Counted from the first letter of the stretch, positions 1-12,436 are shown. The stretch: DNA of 64,000 bases from Branchiostoma floridae (GCF_000003815.2 NC_049981.1:658459-722458), one strand, 5' to 3'. Made by a program: numbers and translations. Notes: generated from the sequence alone by a model not told the origin.

Positions 1-205
1 GTCGTCAGGCAACCGAATTATTTTATGCTCCAATCACCAATCCAGGCAAGACGTTTCGTAGTAGAATAAGTAATGCATCATCTAATCAATTCAATCAAGC
101 GTTCTAGGCCCTCTCTATCTCTGCCACTAGCCTCTACCAGGATCCGCGGATCGGTGGTCTAATTGTAGAAATTGGACAAATAGAGTCTATAGGACACAAG
201 GGAAG

Positions 206-476
206 TCAGCCGGCCAGTGGAGTATGTGTCTTATTTTGTGACAGATGTACAGCAACGATCTCCCCATACTTGACAGTGTATTCTTTGAGAGGCTTGTTCT
301 CACTCGACTCCTTCACATACACCCCGTCGTTGTTCGGCACGTGCCATTGGAGTTTCAGGTGCTGTTTGTCCGGGTAGGAGGTGATGACCTTCACAAACCA
401 GGGTACCATCTCTTGAGCATCGTTGGAGTCTGCCGGGCGGGACGACCATGAAGTCGTTGGTCTTGTACAGGGGCTC
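206..476 (-). pseudogene. Transposon-type protein, C-terminal exon, frameshifted
   Basis: On the minus strand a good acceptor (TTTGTTCACAG) opens a frame at 476 that starts EPLYKTNDFMVV. After about 16 codons, near 430-440, the sense frame moves by one base and continues EMVPWFVKVITSYPDKQHL, then LQWHVPNNDGVYV, to a TGA at 206-208. The pattern (a 'yktnDFvvV' strand, a 'W..KV' strand, then an 'L.W..p..dg.Y' strand) resembles the small beta-barrel tails found at the C-termini of transposon and retroelement proteins; that resemblance is from memory. The single shift sits in a C/G-rich stretch (CCCGCCCGGC), so it may be an assembly indel rather than a true lesion. Upstream exons are not seen before the N run at 842. 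The family is not identified. Confidence 0.4.
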
Positions 477-3422
477 CTGTGAACAAAGTTTTAAAGGGCT
501 ATTAGGAAGGTGGGATGACATTTGTGTCATATGTTGGGCGACAGTCTAATAAAACATACATAGGAAATTCATGTAATTGAAAAGAAATGTTGGTTGTATT
601 TGGTCTCTTCAGGTGAATCAGCGTGTAGCAGATATGAATCACTATTCTCCAAGCAAAGGTTGAATCAATGAGTAGTGGCCCGAATTTTTACTTGTTGGCT
701 CCTCATTAAATCTTGGCCACTACGAATCCCTGCTATATACCCAACCTGAGAATATGTACCACCTACTTTTTCGTGGTAGCGTGTCTGTTGTGTGGAAGTT
801 GTGGTTGGTAATAATTATTTTTAATTAGCGTTTTAGGGATTNNNNNNNNNNNNNNNNNNNNNNNNNNNNNNNNNNNNNNNNNNNNNNNNNNNNNNNNNNN
901 NNNNNNNNNNNNNNNNNNNNNNNNNNNNNNNNNNNNNNNNNGTGAGTCACCTGATAGGTTGGAGAAAAAACAGCTAAGTTCTACTATATCAATACGTCCC
1001 CGAATGGTTGATGCCTTTCTCTTGACATTCCAAGTTATAAAACGTTTTAAAGCTGATTTTACATTTTAATACCTGATGCACGCAGTTAAGATGGGTGAGT
1101 CACTGAGTATGCTAAAGGTCACTACACTTAGGGTCACAAGGCCTGACTAATTAAAAACGTGTCGATCATGTCGGATCTGAGAACATGAATCAATGTCAAT
1201 CAACCAATCTCACAGCAGGGAACTCCAAGCTCAGAACATAAACGATGGGAAAACATGACACTGCCTGACCCTGCCTGACCCAGTGGGTACTTACGGTGTT
1301 GTTGTTTTTTTCCGCCCGTCGTTCGTTGCCATTAGAAACGGCCGATGCCATGTCACCGACCGGTCTAAGCATATCCGTCTAACTTCAGCGAACTTTTCGT
1401 GGGCTGACAATGCTTTTCAAAAGGCTTCAAATGTCCACTAGCATCTTGGAATCACACAGAAAAGGACATACGCCTGGGCGTGTGTAACGGCCATTAACAG
1501 CTGATTATCACCTAATTAACTTGATTTTCAAGTATGTGGATTGCCTGGGATTAACATCCAGATGGCCGGCCCTGTGCCCGTTGTGTGCAGTACTGTAAAC
1601 CCTTCAAATGGGTCTGTTGTATAGATGATATTTTTGGGGATACAAATTCACCCTACACTTTCTCGTTAACGATATTCGGGATAAGATTTACGAAGCAGTT
1701 AGTGACTATCACACACAAAAGGAGATATAAAAAGTTTGAAGACTATCCCATCTTGGGATACAAAGTATAAGACGTTGAAACTATGTCAAAGTAAAATGGT
1801 AGCGCCGAACCTGCTTGTATGGCTGACATCGGGTACAATTTCTTGCTCAACGAAAGCAGTCGAAAGGCTATCAGATATGAAGGAAGGTACACAGAAAGTT
1901 TGAAGACTAGAGAGTCTAGACTCTTGGGATACAGAGATTTGGGATACATAGACTTTTCAAGAAAACATGTGCACTCTGCTATCTAGAAAGACTATGTTAT
2001 AAATGGACGGATTACTAAAGAATGACCCACAAATAATAATGAAACGCGTTGGCTGGCAGTTTTGCTGATGTGTGTGTGCTCAAATGTCGTCTACTTAAAA
2101 AAAAGTAATCATAAAACGTCAAAGTATTATATTTATACCAGTAACAACCGGTACCTGTTCCTCTTGTCAGTACACCACCCCACCCCCCGTGCACACTGAA
2201 GTGGAATGATTATCAGGGGTATTCAAGATTCGATCGCTATAATGATCGCCCTGCGTGTTGGGTAAATTTGACAAAACAAACTTGATCCAAGCATAACTAT
2301 CTATTCTCTAAGGAATCATAAGACCCGCTTCTGGAGTGGAATGCTCTTGGAATGTATCCGCGATAGTACATGAAATAGATTAGATATGCACCTTGCACGG
2401 CAGCCATCGAGAAAAAAGATCATCATGTTGGCAAATTGGCGAGTTGGGAAACTGCAGTTCATTTATGTTTAATTAGCAGATCGGGATGGTAAGTAATTTT
2501 ATTGTACAGTTTTGTTTCCGTTTTTGTTTCAAAATATTTTCTGTCATATGTGGTTTTATATGGCAATGGCATTCTGGAACTGGAGTGGTTGCCTGTGTGG
2601 GGGGAGACAGGACCTGTATAGGCTGATATTGTGTTCAGAAACGTCGGGTGTTTTACCCCAACAGGAGCACGTGAACACGTGCTTATCATTTTCAAAGCTT
2701 ACGGTACGTTTCAACCAAAAATGTTATAGGGATTTATATAGTTTAAAAAAAAATGGATCTTAGTGGCAAGTGTGCAGATGTTGACACACTGACAGCACCA
2801 AATCCGTAGTTGTTTTTGTCACTTTGGAATGTTTATAGTTGGACACCGTTTAGCCCTTGGATAATGACTTTGCCCCCCCCCCCCCATACATCTGCTTGGA
2901 CATAACGAAAGCACTGGCGATTAGTTCCTGTGACACAGGCCTCCCACTCCCGCTGGGATGTAGATATGCATCACTGCATTTGACCCGGGTGTGAGGATAG
3001 GGTCACATTACCGCTAGCCCTAGACCTAATTTCCGTTCTTTTATATAAAAAAATCAAAGAAATGCTTCTGCCTGCAGCTGGCCGGGCAAGACTTCGCATC
3101 TTTTGTTGTTACTCAACTACGGTTGTCCCACAAAGAAAGCGAGAACAAGGAATGTGGGGAAAGCGGACAAAAACGCGGTATATGATAAGAAAGTCACATT
3201 TTTTCGCAATAGCATCTGCTTGGAGAGTGATGCATTGGCTCTTTTGAAAAACAAGGAGTTAGGGTTGACTTACATGTGACAAACGTGAATTTTGCTGCAG
3301 ACGAAAGCAAGTACTCTCCATGTAGATGTTGTTGGAGGAAACTTGTGACTGTCTTATTATATGCCGCGTTTTTCATTCGCCTTCTTTCAGTTTTCCCCGA
3401 CAACATCTGCTCGGCTGATTCA
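477..3422. other. Intergenic stretch without a supported gene
   Basis: This stretch holds a 100-base N run (842-941), an 11-base C run near 2875 and a short match near 2330-2345 to the right end of the TTAA element at 54403-54914. A fragment near 640-690 starts like the CTCCAAGCA-ended elements described below. The open frames are short, lack splice context and show no recognisable protein. Confidence 0.5.
842..941. other. Assembly gap, 100 N (nominal size)
   Basis: Exactly 100 N, the usual placeholder for a gap of unknown length. Confidence 0.95.
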
Positions 3423-3627
3423 TGAGGGTCTGCATGCTCTTTTCCGTAAGGCGTAGGCAGCCTAGTTTTATATTTCCCGTAATTAGTAGGGAAAACCGTC
3501 TTATCTACGTCATTCGTAGCGAGGCAACCAAATTTAGCGTAATTGCCTTCCTTGATTTAGCGTAATACGTAGGGGGTTCTTCTGAATTCAGCGTAAATTG
3601 TGTCGGGACCCCCCATGCAGACCCTCA
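3423..3627. mobile_element. MITE, 205 bp, TTCA target duplication
   Basis: The ends are inverted copies (TGAGGGTCTGCATG at the left, CATGCAGACCCTCA at the right). Both sides are flanked by TTCA (3419-3422 and 3628-3631). The interior repeats TTTAGCGTAAT-like words and has no open frame. A 4-bp target points to a piggyBac/Kolobok-like or similar cut-and-paste transposase; the superfamily is not assigned. Confidence 0.7.
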
Positions 3628-4161
3628 TTCATGGGTTGAGAAGATTCTATTCCAAAATTGCCATCATCATCTGTCGACAACGGGGTTATACGGTACTAGT
3701 TATACGGCCCCTTACGGGGTGACATGCCCTTCTGTTAGCTGAACACATGAAGGGGACTATCGTTCGGGTGAATGATGGTACGGTAGAGTTTAAACACGGG
3801 GCATTTAGGTCCTAAACTAAACTGCCGATTATGCCACACGATTCTATGCAAAAGATATTTATAAAATGATCAATATCACAAAGTATGTACCATTGAGACA
3901 CTGCTTTCCAAGCAGAGGTTTGTCTGCGGATTGTGTTACATGTTTAACTTTTAGCTAATTATCGGGTAGGCGTTTCTGTCGGGCTTTATGTTTTGTAGAG
4001 TTTTCATGTCCGGTGTCACGCCTAAACCACGCCGAACCTCTGCTCGGAGAGTACCTAACCAGCAACACCAACCGTTTCGACGGATCATTGATGGCGGCGG
4101 GATGCAAGCCGATAACACATACCATATGTAGATTGTTATCTACACCAGGATACAGGAGGCC

Positions 4162-4359
4162 TAGTCTCTACGAGACTCCGGATCGCTGGAAAATCGTAGA
4201 AATGGAACAAATAGAGAGGAATATAACCGGCCAGGGAACAGCTCGCGATCGCGGTCGCGTTACTGTTGCCTAGCCGGCTATATTCCTCTGGCCGGCATAC
4301 TCCTCTATTTGTACCATTTCTACAATTTTTTCCAGCGACTCGGAGTCTGGTAGAGACTA
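4162..4359. mobile_element. Foldback MITE, 198 bp, 9-bp target duplication
   Basis: Long terminal inverted repeats begin TAGTCTCTACGAGACTCC at the left and end GGAGTCTGGTAGAGACTA at the right. They extend inward for about 75 bases with few mismatches, through GCTGGAAAA and ATTTCTAC-like words. The identical 9-mer CAGGAGGCC flanks both ends (4153-4161, 4360-4368). A 9-bp duplication suits a Mutator-type transposase. Related fragments with GCGGATCGGTGGTCTA lie near 145-180 and 10375-10405. Confidence 0.75.
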
Positions 4360-4440
4360 CAGGAGGCCTAGGCTGATCACATGCTCGGCCTTGCTTTGAG
4401 TCTAACTTCTAAGATCTTCTAAGCAAGATGTAAGAATCCT

Positions 4441-4682
4441 NNNNNNNNNNNNNNNNNNNNNNNNNNNNNNNNNNNNNNNNNNNNNNNNNNNNNNNNNNNN
4501 NNNNNNNNNNNNNNNNNNNNNNNNNNNNNNNNNNNNNNNNNNNNNNNNNNNNNNNNNNNNNNNNNNNNNNNNNNNNNNNNNNNNNNNNNNNNNNNNNNNN
4601 NNNNNNNNNNNNNNNNNNNNNNNNNNNNNNNNNNNNNNNNNNNNNNNNNNNNNNNNNNNNNNNNNNNNNNNNNNNNNNNNNN
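4441..4682. other. Assembly gap, 242 N
   Basis: Sized run of N. Frames reported across it have no meaning. Confidence 0.95.
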
Positions 4683-5849
4683 CTCGTTTTTAGCATTCTA
4701 TCTATTATGTATTGTATCTTTAACTGTTAAAACTTAACTTTGGTTTTGACAACGCTTTGGAGAAGGAGAAAGCAGACAAAAAACTGATCCGAATCCTTAC
4801 ATGTAGTGTGTCTCCGAGCATATGTGGTGGTAGAGGCCTAGAGGAAACCACGTACACAGTGTGTTGAATGATATTTCCCTCCCAGGCTAGACACTCCTAC
4901 ACATACATACATCCTTGTACTTGGAGATTAAAGTTGACCGGGTAAGCCCGCCCACTGAAAGATTCTACCCCGCCGGGCTAATGGTATTTCTCATCCTCAT
5001 CTAAAGGGTCGGGGACTATGGTCGCTCAATGTTCCACAAATCCTAGCGGTGGGCCAGGGGCCAAGCTCTATTGAACTTGATGAATATTACAGGGATGACG
5101 TAACCATTAGCACAAATAAAAACAAGGCTTTAAACCATTGAAAGCCTTTCTTGGTGGGATTTTGTGTGAAATCTGGGCATTTTGGGAGTGGCTGCGGTAG
5201 GAAAGACCCTATACTTGTTGAATTAGTTGTAAAAAATGACATTTCTCCATCGAAGGGGTTTTGCCACCCCCCTGAAATAGTGGTATCGTCGTCAGATAGC
5301 TGTTTTAAGCTAAACGGGCCAATCCAAGTGCTCTAATTAGGGGGGTGTATCAAAAGATTAGCCGTATAGACATTCTTGCAAATGAATTTCACGAGACTGG
5401 ACATAGTTGGCTATCATTTGAGGGTAAGTTTGTATGGCTTGAACGTTTTATTCTTGAGATAATTGCATATTTGTTTCCTCAACTCTCCCATTGGAACGCA
5501 TGTATTAATTGGAGAAATTCTAATGGCATCGTCTCCCCGACAGCGAATGGAAAGTACAGGGACCTTGTAGAAAGTAACTTCACTGCCCAGTATACTGCAA
5601 AGCTTTATGATAGATATCCTGGACCAGTGGATGCCAGATTGTTTTCAGGGCCAACACTGACAAACTGCTGACTTCTGTGACCGACATTACACAACGGAAA
5701 TTCTACAACAGCCGCTCTGAGTGTCCTAGTTAGTTTACGCCACTGAGTTAGAACCACCTGGGGTAACCTTACAGCGATGAACAGATAACACCATACATTT
5801 TCTGGTGGGGAGTGTGGACTTCTATCCCGCCTGATAGGGTTAACGGACG
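4683..5849. other. Intergenic stretch without a supported gene
   Basis: The longest frame (5345-5671, plus, 108 codons, beginning MYQKISRIDILANEFH) has no good Kozak context, no splice partner and no recognised domain. It could be chance or a decayed transposon fragment. Nothing else stands out. Confidence 0.4.
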
Positions 5850-5922
5850 GTGTGTGTGCGTGCGTGTGTGTATGTATGTATGTATGTATGTTTGTGCGCG
5901 CGGGTGTGTGTGCGTGTATGTA

Positions 5923-6000
<78 letters not shown>

Positions 6001-6012
6001 TGTGTGTGTGTA
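5850..6012. repeat. (GT)n / (GTAT)n microsatellite
   Basis: About 160 bases of alternating GT with GTAT and GCGC interruptions; the uninterrupted core runs roughly 5928-5993. It produces artificial open frames of V/C and H/T repeats on both strands. Confidence 0.95.
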
Positions 6013-6410
6013 TGCCACCTTTGGGGCATCTTCACTATAGAAACAGCCTGGACCATCGCGGGTTAACGCAAGCATCAACAAAGATCAACAAACAGGATAG
6101 AGTTTATGAAATTCCAGACTGTTACCAGGGGCGACACAAGCAATCTCCTCGGCTCCGTGAAAGGACAAGCCACATACATGTATGTTCGGCTCCAAGTAGA
6201 ACCTATAAATATAGTGCCATACGATAATATCAAAGCTCAGCCAAGGAATATAGCCGGCCAAAGGGAGTCAAACGGGCATACATACTCCTGGGCCGGCTTC
6301 ACTCCTCTGCAAGCCTAGTTACCAAATTAAACCCCAGCCCGATCTCAAGTACACGAAATATATTTTTGAGGTTGGGGTAAGGTATACAGGCTACTCGCTC
6401 CTCTGCCAGA

Positions 6411-6450
6411 TTTTTATACTATCTTATTACACAGTAGGATCTGCTTGGAG
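6411..6450. mobile_element. Solo right end of the CTCCAAGCAGATCC MITE family
   Basis: ATACTATCTTATTACACAGT followed by AGGATCTGCTTGGAG matches the right terminal repeat of the complete element at 12283-12436. No convincing left end or target duplication is seen. The end abuts a LINE tail directly at 6451. Confidence 0.6.
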
Positions 6451-6584
6451 CTGGGGGTCTCCAGATCCGACTGGACTGTCTAGGCCCAGTGTAGAACAAC
6501 GTGGCGAGAACTGTCTGAACTGTCTGTAGCCGCCACGCATCAACTATTGATGCAAGCGAACGATTGATTGATTGATTGATTGAT
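6451..6584 (+). mobile_element. LINE 3' end (CR1/L2-like ORF2 C-terminus)
   Basis: In one frame this reads a typical reverse-transcriptase C-terminus (RTTWRELSELSVAATHQ), ending in 'AND' and a TGA stop that lies inside a terminal (ATTG)n/(TGAT)n tract. The same ending occurs at 59576-59696. A W-R-x-L motif close to the stop and a simple-repeat tail are typical of CR1/L2-group LINEs. Only the 3' end is present (5' truncated), with an internal stop. Confidence 0.7.
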
Positions 6585-7221
6585 ATTTCGAACTCTATCA
6601 ACAAGCGAGTGGACTAATCTATAGTTTAACATTCACATGTTGGGGAGACGGGTGTGGTGAGGGGTAAATATTACAGTCTTGTTCCCTGCATATCAAATGC
6701 AGGTAAATCCCCAAGCAGGAATTAGGTTCCGACGTTTTTGTGTTTATTCATGCCTTTTTGTGGTTACTGTATCTTTCTGTCCTGATTCTGCTCTGACTGC
6801 AGTGCTAATTCCAGGTTACACAAACACCAGAAACACTCGTAGTAACTCATAAACAATTGAAATACACATTGAATATAACTACTAACCTTTGATAAGAGAG
6901 CCAATAGCCTTCCCTGTGGAGACATCCAGGATCCATGATGCACGGGTTCCCACATCATGTCCGTTCTTCGCCAGCAAAACTTCCGATCGCGACGACTGGA
7001 TTCTGTACACTATCCGCGGAGTTGGAACATATATCCGGTGACGCTCACAGATCCAAAAACGAGTTGAAGAATGGCACAAGTCTATGTGAAGGAAAAAGTT
7101 TGTTGACAGCCGAATAAGTTGAAGACGCGAGCTTGGAGTGTTCTGACGAGAACGGGGTGAATGACACGGGGCGTTCTTCTGCACCAAGCCAGATTCTGTT
7201 CCCCACCCTTGTGTATCATTG

Positions 7222-7442
7222 GGCCACTGCAAGTAAATTTTATGGATGACATCGAAATCAGACTATATAAATAGTGAGATAGGGCGAAAAAACAAGATGG
7301 TGGCTACCATTTTCAAAAGATCTCAAAACAGACATTTTTGTCATGTTGACCGTCACCAAAGAAGAAAAAAAATCTGTTTTTCTGAAACAAGGTGAAAATT
7401 AATGAGCCATGATGTCATCCATAAAACTTACTTGCTGTGGCC
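7222..7442. mobile_element. MITE, 221 bp, GGCCAC...GTGGCC termini
   Basis: The left end (GGCCACTGCAAGTAAATTTT, continuing ATGGATGACATC) and the right end (GATGTCATCCATAAAACTTA, continuing CTTGCTGTGGCC) are inverted over about 32 bases. One solo end lies at 26360-26393 and a diverged one at 62577-62615. No clear target duplication can be read. Confidence 0.7.
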
Positions 7443-8740
7443 TTACCTTGTCAAAGGAGGGCTGATCCCCGTAGAGACCCACAGATTTGCATAACGGAAC
7501 TCCCAGTGGGCACAACAGAAGGGTCGTATTTTCCCGAGATGAAACCAGCTCAGACGCCACAACTGTGTCAACTGTGTTTGGAGTCTTTTAACTCCTCGGA
7601 GTCGGATGTAATACAGTATGGCACCTTTTCGAAGTCATCATGAACTTAGGGCCTAGGGTATCCAACCTGTCGATGGATTTTCAAAAATTTCCAGAACCAT
7701 AAGGTAGGCTTACATACTTCTTTGTTTTGAATATTCATATCTGACGAGGAAAATTCCCCACGTTGCCATACATGTATGATGTAGTTTTGGGTGTTATAAA
7801 TATATCCCGTACATCAGATGACTCATGGCGTAGGTAACATGGATCTGCAGCCGTGAATTGTATCAAAGACGGACAGGCCTGGCGGCATTTGTAATTTTGC
7901 ATTCTTCTGTGTGTTAGCCTGGATACCATATCCCAACCTCAAAAATATCTTTTGTGTATATAGTTGAGATCGGGCTGGGGTTTGGTAACCAGGCTATCTG
8001 TGTGTGTGACCACCCAGTATTTTTTTTCGGTCCATAGATTAACAACAAGAGCCTTGTTGGGATCCATGTACAATTTCCGGTCCTCGGACTAACGCCACCG
8101 AAACCCAGGAATTGGGTAAGTAAAGTTGTCAATCCTTTGTTGTTAGTTGTATTATGGCATTCATCTTATGTTTATAAAGTTTTTGTTTTTGTTCCTGTTT
8201 TTGGTCTGGTGTTGCTGACTGCTAACCGGGTATCAGTACTATCTCCAAGCAGATGAAAGCAATCCTGCTCCGTTTTTTTACTTGACACAAAATCTATTTT
8301 TTTCTAGTCTTGTGTCTTAATTGATCGCCCTATACACCAGAAGACGAAAAAAAAAACACATGAAAAACGCTTGAAAAACTCAAGACCAGAAAACTGGATT
8401 CTCACATCTGCTTAGACTAGAGTCGAAGCAGGGTCGGACATGTGGTTTTGTCGTCTGAGCGGCCTCCTGTTGCCCTGTCCAGTGGCTGGTGTTGATAACG
8501 ATCTATGGTATGTGTTATGGCTTGCACTCGGACCGCCATCGTTGACCCGGAAAATACGATTACGATGTTGCAGGACCCATTTCCTTGTAACCCGTGGAGA
8601 TCCGTGAAGCATCTAAATGTTATATAGGGTCCGGCTCCTTACAAAGCGGATGTTGGACTCCTTTGTGTTTTGTCATCCCTTCCATGATTTTTGTCACTTT
8701 CAAAAAACAACACGCCTTTAGAAATGACGTCTGAAGGTAC

Positions 8741-8799
8741 TCTCCAAGCAGAGGTTGAGTCGCGTAGATATAGTAGTAGTCGGAAAAATTACACCGGCG
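8741..8799. mobile_element. Left end of a CTCCAAGCAGAGGTT-type element, cut by a gap
   Basis: TACTCTCCAAGCAGAGGTTG is followed by a body containing GATATAGTAGTAGTCGG that differs from the 10.6 and 26.7 kb elements. Similar bodies with the same start occur near 645 and 26049. The rest is lost in the N run at 8800-9023. Confidence 0.5.
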
Positions 8800-9023
8800 N
8801 NNNNNNNNNNNNNNNNNNNNNNNNNNNNNNNNNNNNNNNNNNNNNNNNNNNNNNNNNNNNNNNNNNNNNNNNNNNNNNNNNNNNNNNNNNNNNNNNNNNN
8901 NNNNNNNNNNNNNNNNNNNNNNNNNNNNNNNNNNNNNNNNNNNNNNNNNNNNNNNNNNNNNNNNNNNNNNNNNNNNNNNNNNNNNNNNNNNNNNNNNNNN
9001 NNNNNNNNNNNNNNNNNNNNNNN
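8800..9023. other. Assembly gap, 224 N
   Basis: Sized run of N. Confidence 0.95.
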
Positions 9024-9844
9024 CTAGTACAGAAAAAAAAAACGTGGTGAAAGTCAAGTTCGTTTGAGATTCCATAGCGTTCTAAACTGTAGACCTCGGG
9101 GCATTCTTAGAAAAGCTTTACGCAAGTTAGATTCAAGTTACGCAAGTGGCCACCACACATTAACGGAAACCGGACGTACTCAGTGGGTTATCTCCGCAAT
9201 GGGCCTACACTTACTGTAGATTTGTTCTGACATAAACTATAAGATAGCTAGCAAAGTTAGATTTTCAATAGCGTGACCTCAGCAATAAGGATGTTACCAT
9301 GATTCTGATTATCGCAGTGCAGTAAGGCAGAGTCACAATCTCTAATTCCAAGTAGACCGTACTTATCCTTGGCCTTTTGTAACCTGCCACCCCCAGTGGA
9401 CTCTCAAGTATTTTGTGTAGTTTAATAACAACAAACTTTTTGGACACTTGCCCGACCAAGGAGAAGTTTTTGTTTTGATTTCTATATAGTGTTTATTTCA
9501 TTTCCTGTACTTCTCAAGAACTTGAGACAAAACTTGAGAATTAGGTCAGCACGAGCGATAAACGTTTTACAACTACAAGCGACTATTCTGGTTGGGTAGC
9601 GGTATTTTTATATAGTAATAGCATATATAGCTCCAGATGTTTTGTTTACCCTTGGTTTACCCGACTGTTCGCTAGCGGCTTGTATAATTACTACTTATAA
9701 TAACCATCCGAGGGCGTAATCTAATAATAATATCTAGTCTTTAGTACAGCCGAATCACTGCGTTTAGCCCATGTAGGCAAGAACGTGCATATAAACTGTA
9801 GTAAAGATCTCTCTCACCAAAAGCTAATCCCCGCTACCCAACCT

Positions 9845-10050
9845 NNNNNNNNNNNNNNNNNNNNNNNNNNNNNNNNNNNNNNNNNNNNNNNNNNNNNNNN
9901 NNNNNNNNNNNNNNNNNNNNNNNNNNNNNNNNNNNNNNNNNNNNNNNNNNNNNNNNNNNNNNNNNNNNNNNNNNNNNNNNNNNNNNNNNNNNNNNNNNNN
10001 NNNNNNNNNNNNNNNNNNNNNNNNNNNNNNNNNNNNNNNNNNNNNNNNNN
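9845..10050. other. Assembly gap, 206 N
   Basis: Sized run of N. Confidence 0.95.
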
Positions 10051-10594
10051 GCTAAACTCCTTCCCCAGCTTATGTACCGCAAGGTCTGCTTGGAGGTTAT
10101 CTTCACGGACTTCCGTGGGCGTGTTTCTAATGGCGGTAACACGATCTTTCGACATAATACCTTCCCGGCACAGGGACCTGGCCAAGATACTGTACTGTGT
10201 ATAGAAAATCAGCGCCGCCTCCCCTCAACAATAAAAGATAACGGCCTAGAAAGGCTGTGAAGTAGGTAAGAAGTCGCCAGTGATTTCACTCCTTAGAGAT
10301 AGTAACTGACCTCCTGACATTATATAGCGATTTCTTTCGCTCCCCTCCCCCTATTCATTCAGCCTCGACCAGGCTCCGCGGATCGGTGGTCTATTTGTAG
10401 AAATTGGACTCTTCAGAGTCAGCAGAACAGAATATTGGCCAAGCCGACAACACTCATATGCCACTTAACTCCTACTAGGCTTTTATTCCTATTGAACCTA
10501 TTCCTATTTATTCCTGTTGACCAAAGTCCACTAATACTACTTGGCCAGGCGAGAGTATTGAGCCAGCGGTCACTACGGAGGATGGTACTCAGGC

Positions 10595-10874
10595 TACTCT
10601 CCAAGCAGAGGTTTAGGCTCCGGCTGTTTTTTAACGTTTTTTTAGTCGTTTTTATCGGGCTTTCTATTTTGTCATTTTTTTTCGTTGTGTCCGGCCTGTG
10701 TGTTAGGCCGGACACAACGAAAAAAAAATGACAAAATAGAAGCCGGANNNNNNNNNNNNNNNNNNNNNNNNNNNNNNNNNNNNNNNNNNNNNNNNNNNNN
10801 NNNNNNNNNNNNNNNNNNNNNNNNNNNNNNNNNNNNNNNNNNNNNNNCGGAGCCTAACCTCTGCTTGGAGAGTA
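10595..10874. mobile_element. Foldback element with TACTCTCC...GGAGAGTA ends, interrupted by a gap
   Basis: The left arm (TACTCTCCAAGCAGAGGTTT, then the GGCTCCGGCTG and CGGGCTTTCTATTTTGTCA words) folds back at 10690-10720 (GTGTCCGGCCT/AGGCCGGACAC) into its complement. After 100 N the right end (AACCTCTGCTTGGAGAGTA) appears. The hairpin is nearly perfect, which probably broke the assembly. The flanks do not match, so the gap may join two copies. Confidence 0.7.
10748..10847. other. Assembly gap, 100 N, inside a foldback element
   Basis: Nominal-size gap at the arm of a long palindrome. Confidence 0.9.
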
Positions 10875-11313
10875 TAATATAAGAACATATAGCGACGTCT
10901 CATCGCCGTATTAGAATACACTGAGACTGAATTGTATCCTTGTATATGCTTCGAGATTTGGTGTCTGCGATTGTTTCAAAGCAGACGTGTCAGCTGGATG
11001 ACGAAAGAGAAGAATTTGGCCAAAAAGGGACTAATAAGTTGCCATGGGATTTCAGTCAGGACTCCAGGCTAAACTTCCCCTCCGGGCCGCTGGCCGAAAC
11101 CATATGGTGAGCAAACTCCCGGGACAACTGCCATAGATGTAGGGTTTGTTTTGTTTCGAGCAAGCTTTTGTGTCGTTTTGTGCGTCTTTGTTGAAACTTG
11201 TATCTTTCTGTACTGTCGGCTCATCGAAAAAAGCCAAGCGCTTTAGCTAGACCCTGGAACCGATTTTCAGAAAAAGAAAACGGCCTGGTGTCTATAGGGT
11301 CTCTATAGGATCG

Positions 11314-11673
11314 ATAGAAGCGACTCGTTAACAAGGGTACAAAGTAGACATGTACAAGCGTTTCCAAGGGGTTGAATATATTCTTGCATTCCATATCTAG
11401 CATAAACTGTTGATAGAATAAGGTATTGAAAAAAAAAAACCTCTGCCGATAACCACTTGGAAGATTTGTGTAAGGTCACAGTTAAATCCCTGTCATTCAT
11501 AGAAGCGACTCGTTAACAAGGGTACAAAGTAGACATGTACAAGCGTTTCCAAGGGGTTGAATATATTCTTGCATTCCATATCTAGCATAAACTGTTGATA
11601 GAATAAGGTATTGAAAAAAAAAAACCTCTGCCGATAACCACTTGGAAGATTTGTGTAAGGTCACAGTTAAATC
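11314..11673. repeat. Perfect 175-bp tandem duplication
   Basis: 11314-11488 and 11499-11673 are identical as read, including an 11-A tract in each, and are separated by 10 bases (period 185). Identity at a homopolymer implies a very recent duplication or an assembly stutter. No coding content is recognised. Confidence 0.85.
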
Positions 11674-11938
11674 TCTTGTGATAATCGGTCAGTCTAAATC
11701 AGACTCACTAAACACAATCCTGGTTCAATCCTCTTCTGGGTCTAATCCCTACGATAATGCCCTCACTGACGGAGTCCTTGTTTTAATTCCGTATTGTACT
11801 CTATCTCACCAAGGAGCTTTGATCTCACTGACTTGCGGTACTTTCGCAGTGGGGTTCAAGCGCCGCCAAACTGGTTGGGGTTGTGAGATCTTGTGAGCTG
11901 GCGGCCCGGGTTCAGGCGTTGCGGGTACGCCAACGAAC

Positions 11939-11990
11939 TAATTTCCAAGCAGATCCTACGGTGCCATAAGATATGATACTTTACGTCACA
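11939..11990. mobile_element. Solo left end of the CTCCAAGCAGATCC MITE family
   Basis: TAATTTCCAAGCAGATCCTA followed by CGGTGCCATAAGATATGATAC matches the left terminal repeat of the complete element at 12283. No partner end lies nearby. Confidence 0.55.
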
Positions 11991-12282
11991 GGTAACATAT
12001 CCTGAAATATACATAAAACCTTAACAGAAATGACCCAAATTTATCGCACGCACGAACCATATTTCACTCTATTGACATTATGTGTTTTGTATGGTCGACG
12101 ACGTTCACGGTACAGTGACGGTAGGTTGGTGGCGTCAGTCGTCAACGTTAACAACTCCCTTTAGTGTTGTAAGAATCCAAAGGTTCTTGATTCGTATCCC
12201 CAGCAGACCCCAATGTTGTGCCACAGGGAACGGCGCTTTACACACATTTTCTCACTCAAACAGGTGAGAATGAGTGACTAAC

Positions 12283-12436
12283 TAATCTCCAAGCAGATCC
12301 ACGGTGGCGTAATATGGTATCAAACCCAACGTAGGTGCCCGTTTGACTCCCTTTGACCTCCTTGCTTTGACCGGCTATACTCCTTGGCCAGCTTTGATAC
12401 TATCTTATGGCACTGTAGGATTCTGCTTGGAGATTA
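12283..12436. mobile_element. Complete MITE, 154 bp, 8-bp target duplication
   Basis: The element starts TAATCTCCAAGCAGATCC and ends GGATTCTGCTTGGAGATTA, with inverted repeats of about 40 bases. Flanking 8-mers are TGACTAAC (12275-12282) and TGACTAGC (12437-12444), 7 of 8 identical. An 8-bp duplication suits a hAT-type transposase. The outer CTCCAAGCAGA word is shared with the 9-bp-duplication family at 26666. Confidence 0.75.

Noticed and set aside
5605-6227. Frames of His/Thr or Val/Cys repeats up to 158 codons
   Set aside because: Translation of the (GT)n microsatellite.
10419-10731. Two complementary 98-codon frames
   Set aside because: They read through the arm of the TACTCTCC foldback element and mirror each other across its palindrome.
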